Shown in pieces: positions 13,601-24,800 of a DNA stretch of 64,000 nucleotides. This DNA is from Nyssa sinensis (lineage: Eukaryota > Streptophyta > Magnoliopsida > Cornales > Nyssaceae). Where the stretch lies: contig CM018046.1 in assembly GCA_008638375.1 (NCBI GenBank), positions 44,708,706-44,772,705 of the forward strand, given 5' to 3'. The notes beneath the pieces are model-generated. The model was not told the DNA's origin. It saw only the letters and a program-made list of their open reading frames with translations, and did no database searches. The translations under genes and the position numbers were made by a program. Numbering within the stretch: position 1 is the stretch's first letter; each line of letters opens with the position of its first letter.

Positions 13601-14899
13601 AGGCATACATCCACAAATAGTATGATGGTTGACCTATTGACGAAACCCTTCCCTAGAGATTTTTTGCATCCAATGTAAGAAGTCTGGATTTACTTAAGAT
13701 TTGATGTACTAGAACACCATGTGACATTATTTCATTATTATATATATGATTTCATGTTCACATTGAAATGATTGCTTTACTATGTGAGCATACACTTCTT
13801 AAAGATGTCATTAGGCTAAGATTAGCTCTCTCACATGACCAAACACCTTGGTGCTTAGATAGCGATTAAGATGAGACATGGAATTCTCAAATACTGGGAG
13901 AATTCTTTTGTGATATATGTTACCTTGACAAGATCAAGATAAGGTTCTTATAGGAACACTCACACTTCATATAACCTAAAGTTAGCCGAATGTAAACCTT
14001 CAAACAAATGCTAAAAGAGTGACTATGTCGAAGTGTTTGGGTTAGGCGATGAGATAACAACTAAACTAATATTCATAACATGTTATGAGCTTGACATGCC
14101 TTAAGTGCGATCTTCATCATAGCTTACATTACATATTATTTGTGTTGTTTATGGCTTACTTCATCGCCATGTGAGCTCTAGAACCATGTTAGGTTAGTTC
14201 TATTATGCCCTTATGATCTAGGACTACGTTATGAAGAGAAGAATTATTGTTGGCTTCTCGTTGTGTACCCAAAGGATCGTGATTGATGTGGTCTGATAGG
14301 GCATATCTAGGAAAATGTTTAGGTCCAAATGGGTAGTTAGGGAAGATAATTACATAATACACTATTCTGTTGTGATTCATAGCCAGGCAGCCTGTTCTTG
14401 TGTTCACCGATAAGGTCATGAGTATAAGACACATTATGAGATTTGAGCATCGCATTGAGATGAGTCTCGAGAGGGATAAGAGGTGTTGAATCTGGTGTAG
14501 TAGAATAGTCTAGGACATAAACGAGTTTACTTGTTTGTGGCAAGGTACTATGTTAGTTTGATAGTAGTTTAATATAGTACTCCAACCCTAATATTTCCCA
14601 TACAGTCACACAATCCATTTCCCATATATAGAGATGAGAGATTTGAAGAACTTGGAACTCATTCTATGTGGATGAGTGGAAAATGTTAGAATATGGATTG
14701 TCCTTATTCCAGGCCCACAAACCATGGAACATTCACATGGGTCGAGAGAGAGATAAAATGAGGATAGGATTTATCCTATCAATTTAGAGATAGAATTGGA
14801 CTCTATAGGAGTCCTATTTAACTTGTTTTTGGGAAAACTTTTATGACATATTATTAAAGAGAATAGTATGTGAATTATTTGTATATATGTATCATACAA

Positions 14900-14930
<31 letters not shown>

Positions 14931-17900
14931 CTACACCCTCTCTAAGGTTACCATCAAAGACCCAAAACATTTATAGAGGACTTTAGTAGCCACTTTATTG
15001 ACAAGGAAGACATTCACTTTACTCGTGGATATTTGCAACAGCTAGTAAAGCAAGTTTTTTTATCCTGCTCTTTCAAGTATTCAGACAATTAGAGGTAACC
15101 GAATCCATTGCTTTATTTTATTGGATACTCTATCCATCCCTCTTGTTTCCCCTCACCCATTCCTTCCTCCCATTCTTCCCTCTTATCAAGCAGATCATTA
15201 AGCAAAGAAAATTTCTAATTTGAAGGGATTGAAATCTAAAGTTCATAGAAATGTAATATAGTGCATTTTTAAGCAATGAACACCAATTTTATCTATTGAT
15301 GTGATAAAATGTGTCACAAAGCGAGTGCTCTACAAACAATTGAGGAAGAATGAGTGGATTTCCAATTACAATAGGCTTACATAAGTGGTCACTTATTATA
15401 AGGCTTACATTATGGGTCAATATTAAGCCCGTACTTTTGCCTTAATTATGATGTATCGACCAATACAAAAACAGCATAAGGCCTCGTTCATGATGCTCAT
15501 AATATAGAACCATCACACGAAGCAAAAGTAGAGCAAAATAATAAGTTGCGGAAAGATGGTTTCAAATTAGAAAATTTAAAGATTCGTGGGACTACTACTA
15601 AATACACAAAATAATTTTACTAAAGCTATGAACAAAAAATGTGGAAATGATCAAGATAAGAGAAAAAAAGAAACCAAAGACCTAGGCTCTATTACCCGTA
15701 AGGGGGTAGATATTGAAGAACAAGGTACGCTTAAATTAGTAGTGGGATGTATGAACTGGAGGAGTTACAAGATAGCTATAGATGAGAGAAAAATATATTG
15801 AAGATGGCATGGCCATATACAACAAGCCTAGTAACTGCACAAATGAGAGGTGACATGATTCAAGTTAAAGGTACTATAATGAAAAGAGAATGACCAAGGA
15901 GGACATACATTGAGGATGTGAGAAAATTGTGTCACGGCAGAATTTAATAAGGTAGTACCGTAGTAGACAGAGCAACGTGGCAATACAAGATGCAATACAA
16001 GACGCATGCATCCAATGCTTAATAATCAGAACAGGGGCTTTGTTCGAGTATAATGAAAATAAAGATATCTATTAGTCAAATGAAAAATTGACTCGTTTCA
16101 GTTTTTATATGAAAGTAAATGAAGCTCCTCTAGAAGGAATTCCCACCAGTTCAGATGAACTCACAGAATACATAAACTCCCTAATCTTGTGAATACTCTA
16201 CTTGTTCTAGCCTCAGCAAGTCTGATAATTATATCACCCATGAGACAAATTGAAACAGCAGAGGTATCCCTGATGTCAACCAATTCAGTGGACATTACTG
16301 ATGCAAGACTCCTGCCATGCCATAAAATCTAGGTAACCACCACACTAACCCATATATAGCATTTTTAAATTTCACCAACACCAAAATTTTGTTGTTTAGA
16401 TGTTACTAATACTAAATATAACTGATTCTAAAAATAAATTCACCACACACACATATATCATAGCTGTACAATCAATACACAATGAACTAAATAATTAAGA
16501 TCACATAACTAGCCGGATCCAAGAGACCCAAAACCCCAGTACGGTTTCCTAGTCAGTTGTTAATGATGAAAATAAAGGGACAACTTTCCAGTTTAAACTT
16601 AAAGGTGGAGATGGTAGCGCCAAAAGATCAGAATATTTTTAAGGAAAAATAATCTTCTGAGACCCATCAATTAAATTTTAACTCTCAATGTTTCCAATAT
16701 CTTGTTTATAAAGCAGTATTTAGATCAAGGTGAAAACAGTAAATGCATTCAGAGTTATCCGAACGTCACCTGCTTCACGACCTGCTTTCTTACATGTTTG
16801 TGGTAATCCGGATTGCGAAACAACTGATCTGCAAGGGCTCGAAACTGTCCAATAAGTCAACATCTGATACAAAGTATATCAAGAAGAAAAACTAAAAAGA
16901 AAGGGGTAAACATAAGCTGATACTGAGACAGAAGTACAGTTATTTATCTCCTCAATATATATAGGACATATACAAATGCATCTTCTGAGTGCTATCATGA
17001 TGGTCAAACTAATATGAGGAGCCCAACCTGGCAATTGCCGTCTCCCTCAATTTGCAGTTCAGCTAAACCATATGTGGCCAACCTGAATGGCAGAAAACAA
17101 ATTATGAAAAAAACAAAATAAAAGGAACCAAAATATATTTACAGTTAAGATGTTAAGAATGAAAGATGAAACAGTGAATGCCACTCTATAAAGATCGCAC
17201 TGGCTACCTATAAAGATCCCTCGCTGCACACTTACTATAAATCTGTCTCTGTCCAATCAAAGATGTCCATACCATAGAGCCAAACAGGATGCCTATTTGT
17301 TCCAGCAGTCAAATTCTTATCATCCAACACCAATCCAAGAATAGACACAAAACGATTGAGGCGGCTATAAGGTGATAAAAGTTAATTATCTATCCTAGAG
17401 TTACACAGATAGCTCCAACTTAATTCTTTAGTTAACCTAATCAACTAAATAGGAATCATCGATCTTAAGTGGTAAATTAGTGATTTAAATTTTAGTTAGA
17501 TTCCTTACTCTAATTATTACTGAGTAAGTGCTCAAATAATTAATTTGTAAGAATAAATCAAAGCACAAATAAAATCAAGCACATAAATCAAGACAGTTTT
17601 AAGCAAGAAAACCTCATGGGGCAGAAAAACCCAGTGCTGCACAAAACAAATTCACTAATAAGCCAATTCAGTTACCAGACTCAAAAGCAATGAACTCTAG
17701 TTACCAACTTGCTACACTGCCACCTTGTGTAGATTACCGCTAGTCAACTAATCCTGTTTGTATTCCCTACATTCTTCTTGCTATTAGTCTTGTCCTGCTC
17801 ACCGCAGCAACACTTGTTCCTGATCACAATCTGCATATCCACTCCACCAAGTGTGCAGACTCCCTATGCAGTGATTTAAGGTGTATCCACTAAAGTGTTC

Positions 17901-18092
17901 CTAGAAATTATTATCCTCACAATACTTACGTGAAAGGGACTATAGATGGAATCCTCACTCACAAAATAAGTCGTCAGAGGAGAACAAGAAAACTTTCAAT
18001 TAGCTTCTAGGATTCTAGGGTTTATTGTCTCTGCCATACTAAGAAGTACGGATACGACACGTCATTTCTAAAAAAAGTAGGACAAAGACACG

Positions 18093-18130
<38 letters not shown>

Positions 18131-21100
18131 CTTTTATATTTTTATATGATTATATAATAAAAGCCTAATTAGCATAAAAACACATAAATCACAAAAATAT
18201 TATTAAGCTATTAAAAAAGCAAAGCTATTAAACAAATATTCAAGAACTTCGTCATTTAATCATTCAACATCCATAATTCAAAAAAAGAACTAAGGAGAAG
18301 AAAAAAGAGGGAGAACACCCCAAAAAAAAAAAGGAAAAGGAAAAGTGTCCATAATGTGTCTAGAATGTCTCCGAAATTTAGAAAAAATAAAAAAAATTTG
18401 GACACTCTTTTTTCGCGTGTCTGGGAAGTGTCCAAGAGTGTTTGTGTCCGACACTGGACATGTGAGCCAAAATAGAGTGTCCGTACTTCATAGCTGCCAT
18501 ATGTGCAATCTCTCTTCTCCATACACAATGTAAAATGAATAGGGAAGACAATTTATAAACTAAAGAAAGACCTAACAGAATTAGGACACGATTAGTGGTC
18601 CATGCATTAGCCATTCATGTTCAAACAAACTAGTTCGTGTTTGACTGTGACACCACGTTCGAACAGTCCAAAAATGCATTCAAAAGACCAAAGTTCCAAT
18701 TTATTATTTACTTAATTGTTTATCATTCCATTCGAACACATGAATATCAGAAGGTCCCTCATTTGAGCGAACAAAGGCCACATTTGAACAGTCAAGCCAT
18801 TGTTTTGACTCTCCATTTCAAGCAACCTTATGTTATGAATTAATGCACCTAAGTGTCAAATAAACACAATCCTATAGTCTTTATAGCCTATAGTCAATCC
18901 TAAAAATACTAAGGGTATGTGTGGGATCAAATGTGACCGACAAGAACCATGTATGAAAGATTAAACCCAACTCGTCTTATTATGCATTTCACGTTGTATA
19001 TATGTTTATATATTTCTTGGTAGAGTTAATATGAAGTCTTCATGTTAATGATAAAATACTCCATCTTCAGAAATACAAATATGTAATTCATTTTGATTGT
19101 TGTTGAAGTCTTCAAGGGCATAGTATGACTTGCACAAAGAATCAACTAGCCTAACAATTAAAATATTAAAATTTTGGAATGAATTGCCAGCACAAATAAC
19201 TAGAAGGAAGTTTTACATACTCATGAAACAGTTTTCGTCACAACGATTGCTTGCAAACTATATCCCACATCTATCATAAATCAATAAAAAGATAAAAGCA
19301 TAAGTATTAAGATGGTACGGCATGATGCACGCTTAGGGGAAATAAAAAGCCTACTTGTGACACTAAGGTGTTACAAATTACGATAATATGCACACCGATA
19401 TAAGGCAAGGTTCATAGGGCAAGTTTTAGAGACAATTCACAAAATGGACCTTAAAATTGGAATCTACGCATCAAAATACGCTATCTAGTCGAATTTGAGT
19501 CATTTGACGCAATTCTGAGACAACATCTTTTTGAGAACTTGTACGTGCTTTCATGATCTTTGTAAAAAAAAAAAAAACAGAGAGACTGAGAGAAGTCTCT
19601 AAAGAAATCAGATTTCATTTGTGATGAGTCATTACGTTAAAAGGTGGCATATTTGACCAAGACACATCAAGTTTAAGAAAATCTCTACAAGGCCATGTGT
19701 TTACTATAGATATACATCTTTGTATTTAATAAAACTATCAAAATATAACAGAAAGACAGCAAGAAGTATCTTTTTCTCAGCTGGCCGAAACTTGTTATGT
19801 GAGAAAATGATGAGTCATAACTTAGGAAAGCGTGAAAACAGGAAAAATAACACCAAAATTGGAAAGTAAGCAAGCATGGACATGTGGCTATATAGACATG
19901 CACTATGAAGCACAGATACTATATTTTGCCTCACGTGTCCGTGTCGGACACCGACACTTTCAGATACTTTCCGTACACGTGCCGAACACGTGAAAAAAGA
20001 ATGTCCAAATTTTGTATTTTTTTTTTTCTAAATTTCAGACACTTTCTGGACATGTTAGTACACATTCAGACATGTTATCTTTGTGTTTTTTTTCCTCCTT
20101 TTCTCCTTAATTTTTTCTTGGGTTAAATATATACATATATATGATTTATGTAATAATTAGTAAATTCACAATAACCTAAATGAAAACCTAATAAGATAAC
20201 TATAAGTAATATTGTCATATTGTGTTCAAATGTGATTCTAATTTATAATATGTATGTATATAGGGTTCCATAGAAGAGAAGGAAAGCATATGGTTGATTC
20301 GGAAAGACAAGGTGAGTGTTTCATGCCAAGAAGGTGGTTTTTGTTATGCAATATATTGCAACTCAAATCAGATTTTAGGAATATTTAATTTGCATACTAT
20401 TAATATCTATATTTTTTTTTTTGAAATTCTGACTTCTAAAATAGATTATATGTTATTATATGTTTTGAAGTAGTGATTATTGAAATTCATTATTCTATTA
20501 TTGTTGTTCAATATTTGTTTGAAAATTGTAATTTGACCTGTGAAATAAAAAATTTATTATTATATGTTTTAGATTATTAATTATTCCTTTGTGAAAATAT
20601 TATGAATATTAGAGAAATATTATGAATTATTATATATAGGGTAAATTACACTGGCCACCCTTGATGTTTTTGAAAATTACTAGAACCTCCCTCGACATTT
20701 CTGAAATAACAATGCATACCCCTATCAGTGTAATTTACCCCATGATGAGACAAAAACCCCATGATTGCATGAGTCTCTCTCTATCTCTCTAAACTAACAA
20801 ATCCATCTCCGACCGCTCCTAATTTTTGCGACTACCTTCATAATTTTTGCAGCCATTCTGTCAAAAACAATGGTTATATATATATATTCATGTTCGTAAG
20901 CTACTACCTATAAACTTTAATGGCAATTATCACCACATCTCAGCCCTATTAGACCACAGAGATATCTTTAGAGAAAGAGTGGGTAGCATATTTGTTTTAT
21001 TTGCAAAAGTATACTCCATCAAATTCATGCAGTGGGGGAGGCAGGGAGCAAGGAGCTTCCAATTGTGGGGTTTTGGTCTGATGAGAAGATGGTGAGCAAG

Positions 21101-21786
21101 AGCTTCACTATGGTGTGGGTGGGTCGCCAAATTAACAAAAGCTCCATCATCTTCAATATTAGTCATTGTAATCAAACCAAATCTAATTATCAAAAGAGAA
21201 AACTGTACTTTCACATGGCATGTTTGAGAGAGAAAGGAAGAGAGTAAAAAGAGAAGGAGAGGAAGGGAGCAAGGAGCTTCCAATTGTGGTTGAGAGAAGT
21301 GTCATCGTCATTCGAATGGCGATGTGGTAGCAGGTCGGCTTGGGTGGTGGTTGGGTCTAGATTTCTTTGTTTTCTTTCATCAAAAACCTCAACCCCCACC
21401 ATTGTTAAAACCCACTATTTGAACCATTCTGGTGATGGTAAGATTTCTCTCTTTCACAAAAATATCAATCCCACCATTGTTAAAACCCACCTTCCGAACC
21501 ATTTTGTCAATGGTTTTATACATATAATATATTAAATAGAGCGAAAGTAAGATTTCTTCATTCTCTTTCATAAAAAAAACCCAACCATTCTATTATATAT
21601 TATATCATACCTAGAGAAAATAAGGGTACTTCTCTCACTTTATGAAAAAGTTATGTTGATCTCATCTTAATTTGTTATCAATACTAACGGAGATAGTATG
21701 AAGGGGAGAAAACTGTAGTTTGTCAGTAAAAGTAGGAGAGTGTAGTGTTATTTCAAAAATGTCGGAAGAAGTCCCTGTAATTGTCG

Positions 21787-21819
<33 letters not shown>

Positions 21820-24800
21820 TATATATAAGAAATCTAGTTTTGAGTTCTCAAAAAAGATAAAACTATTTATTAGAATAACTAGACTAGTAACTGACTATTA
21901 TTTTTCATTAGAGTTGATTTTGAGACATTTGAGTTGTCTGAATGCTTCTATGATTGATCATCATCAATTAGATTTTAACTTCCTTTGGACCCTAGCCATG
22001 AGATATATTGATGATGAGCCACACAGAGCGGAGTTAATTTGTTGGTAATAGAATTGTGACTTGTGTTTATATCTTTGGGTATATTTGAATTCTAAAGTTT
22101 GAATTCTATCTGAAATCTGAACTTTGTTTGAATTATGAAGTTTAACCCACATTTGAAATCAGAAAGTTGACCTTTATTTGACAAATGAAGTTCGGACTAT
22201 TTTGACATAAGAATTTTGAATAGTATCATGATGATTTGAGCTATTTACTTTGCCTCTAATTCATAAACAAGACTTAATACTATGATGATTTGAGTTATTG
22301 TATGTTCAAAGTATGAAGTCCATATCATGTTTGACATTAGAGTTTCCAACTATACTCCGATAATTTGAGCTTTTCAATTGAATTCTTTAATTAGGATATA
22401 TGCTTATATTTTGGAATGCAATGATAATTATTCGTTATGTTCTCAATGTTATAAATTAGAAATTAGTTGGAATTGATTTATATTATTCTTTAAAGACGTG
22501 TATTATCTTCTATATTATAAATTATTTCCAAATCCTTGGCCTATCATGTGACTCTCGCTAGGTTGTTGAGCTCATTACATCATTTACCATCTTCTATATT
22601 ATAAATTATTTCAAAATCATTGGCATATCATGTGACTCTCGCTAGGTTGTCGAGCTCGTTACATCATTTACCATTTTCAAGTGAATATTAGATAAGCTTC
22701 GACGTCAAAAGATGCAAGTTTGGAGAAAGGGAGTGAAAAGAAATTAGGAGCAGTCTTTTGTATGAACTCTCTGAGGATGTTTGAATTATGTGTAAGGATT
22801 TATGGGAGATGTACTTAGTTGAGGTTATGTATGAAATTAAAATTCTAGACTGAGTTGGTATTTGAAAAGGCCAGAACTCCATATGACCTGGGATTAGGGT
22901 CGTGACACTGCTAGCAGATTAATATTTGAAGTGTAACATCATGAATTTAAAGCCATGCAAGAAAGTTGGAAATTTATATAAAAACAAAGGTCAGTACAAG
23001 TTTCACATATGACTCAACGATAGAAGACTGACTGAAATTCGTCATAAAAAAGGTATCAGTAATTCACCATACAAAACTTAATTGACAAGTAACAATGCCA
23101 ATCAGCAATATTACACAAAAAAATATAAAATAATGCATATTAAATGATAACCTTTCAGGAGAGACGCTCATGGTCTAAGGTTGCATCATTCACATCAGGT
23201 ATTTCCCCATTTACCCGTGGAGTGAGCTGCCAACACAATGAATCGATTATATACATGGTCAGAGCTACCCAGAAAATATTTAAAATGTCAAATGACAAAA
23301 GAAGGTTATCATGTGTAAATGCATAACATCAATGACATTGTAATTATTGACGGTGAGAATAAACGAGGCTACAAAAAAAGCACAGCAGCTAGTAACAGAT
23401 ATCTTGGTGGAAACCTCTGACTATATCATGGGCGCACGGATAATTACATACCCACATATGGCCAAGTATATATATCCACTGTGAGATGCCTTTCTGGTTT
23501 CCTTTTATAATTTTTACCCCCTGCTCTCAACTCAAATTGGCTTATAGACCGAGTGTACTTCCAGAAAAATAAAAAATTCACTGCAAGTGTGTGAGACATC
23601 ATAAAGAGTTCTGTGATGTAAATTGTGGAGAGAAGATATGGCAATGGAAGTGTCCCAGTAAGGTAATGGTGATAACCAAAGGGGAAATCAACCTCTATAT
23701 TTATCCCAGTGGAACACCAAATTGATGGCAATCTAAATGCCCTCCACTTTTAAGTTTAAAGGATGAGATGGGGATATTGTAGTCTTTAAGTCACTGTGAG
23801 TGCAGAAAAAGTCAGTGCACATTATTATGCCTGTGTTAGACCAAGAATTATAGCTTTCTTCTCACTGTCCCTGCGCGAAAGAAGATTATAGAAAGCCAAA
23901 GGTGGGGCAGCAGTACATAAAAAAAAAAAAAAACTGCCTAGTCAGCATCATAATAGGCTCGGTAGACAAAGGAAAGAACTGTTTAATGGAACCACAAAGA
24001 TAGAGATGGATCCATAAAATTATTGCAAAATGTACAAAATGAGTAATAACAAGGGAACGAGTGATGTGCAAAACACATGCAATGTCAATCTAGTATTGGG
24101 ATGGAGAAAACAACCGACAAATTGATGATAGCTAGTGGCAGGTAGATATAGCTCACCACAATATATTGAATCTTCAAATGAAACACAATGGGGATAGGAA
24201 CCTGTGTGGAAAAATGTAATATTCATTTTTGTTTTGGCAATTCATTCCAAAATATGAGTCTGTATTTGTTAGGCTTTGATTGAGTCCCATGAGCATATCG
24301 ATCATTGAAATGAAGCTTCAAGAAGCTTGACTGATACAACGACAGTTCTGAAATTAATATTCAGACCAATCCATAACTTTTCAGAACTGTGTAAAGTAAT
24401 AAACATGCATTGCATTTTTACCCATAGAGACTGTTTTATCTTTCATGGCAAAGTAATATTTATGCATATAGGAAGAATGTACTTTCAGTAAAAGAAGCAA
24501 GAAGAAAGGAAAGAGCATTGAAGAAAAGGTGCTGAATGAAGGTGACAATATCTGAGATGCAATGCACCTTTTTTTGTGCCACAGTGCCAATGCATACAAG
24601 GAAATGGAAGTTTGGGTAAAGTTTGTACTTTGTGAGGAAGGTGTAGGTACTTGGTTTACCTCGAGCATGGCCTGCCACGTGGCAATCATCCATGAACTGA
24701 CAACTCAGGTTAAGAGACTACCAGGTCATTGATCTGAACGATAACACGCGGTTCAGCCTTGAGCTGACACGTGTCAACAAGCCTTCACTAAAGAAATCTC

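Larger units (their letters stand above)
3455..13650. repeat. ~255-bp tandem repeat array, about four units, split by insertions
   Basis: Units share the landmarks ATATCACAAARAGAAGAAAA, AATGAGAAATACACA, ATAACACCATGGGTTGCTAC, TTGATGTTTGTAA, AGACTCAAAATAATGGG and AGGCATACATCCAC. Unit A is about 3455-3660 (most diverged), unit B about 3745-3985, unit C starts about 3986 and resumes at 13283-13395, unit D about 13396-13618. Unit C was split by the TRIM at 4080 and the solo LTR at 4369. All lies inside OTU intron 4. Confidence 0.7.
20250..22907 (+). mobile_element. 5'-truncated LTR of the long-LTR family (LTR-3)
   Basis: The left part matches LTR-1 at the landmark GGTGAGTGTTTCATG followed by AAGGTGGTTTTTG. 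The right end reads GGGATTAGGGTCGTGACA, like the ends of LTR-1 and LTR-2. The TGTAACACC start is missing, so it is truncated. It carries the Mutator-like MITE at 20639-21818 and a ~90-bp tandem duplication at about 22500-22680. No target duplication can be expected on the left. Confidence 0.6.

Noticed and set aside
15586..15801. 71-codon plus-strand frame (MGLLLNTQNN...)
   Set aside because: Lys-rich and just upstream of LINE remnant A; could be LINE-derived, but I see no diagnostic motif.
23152..23166. Removing the exon 2 TGA by another donor
   Set aside because: The only other GT nearby (GAGC|GTCTCT) leaves the wrong phase for exon 3, so the frameshift reading stands.
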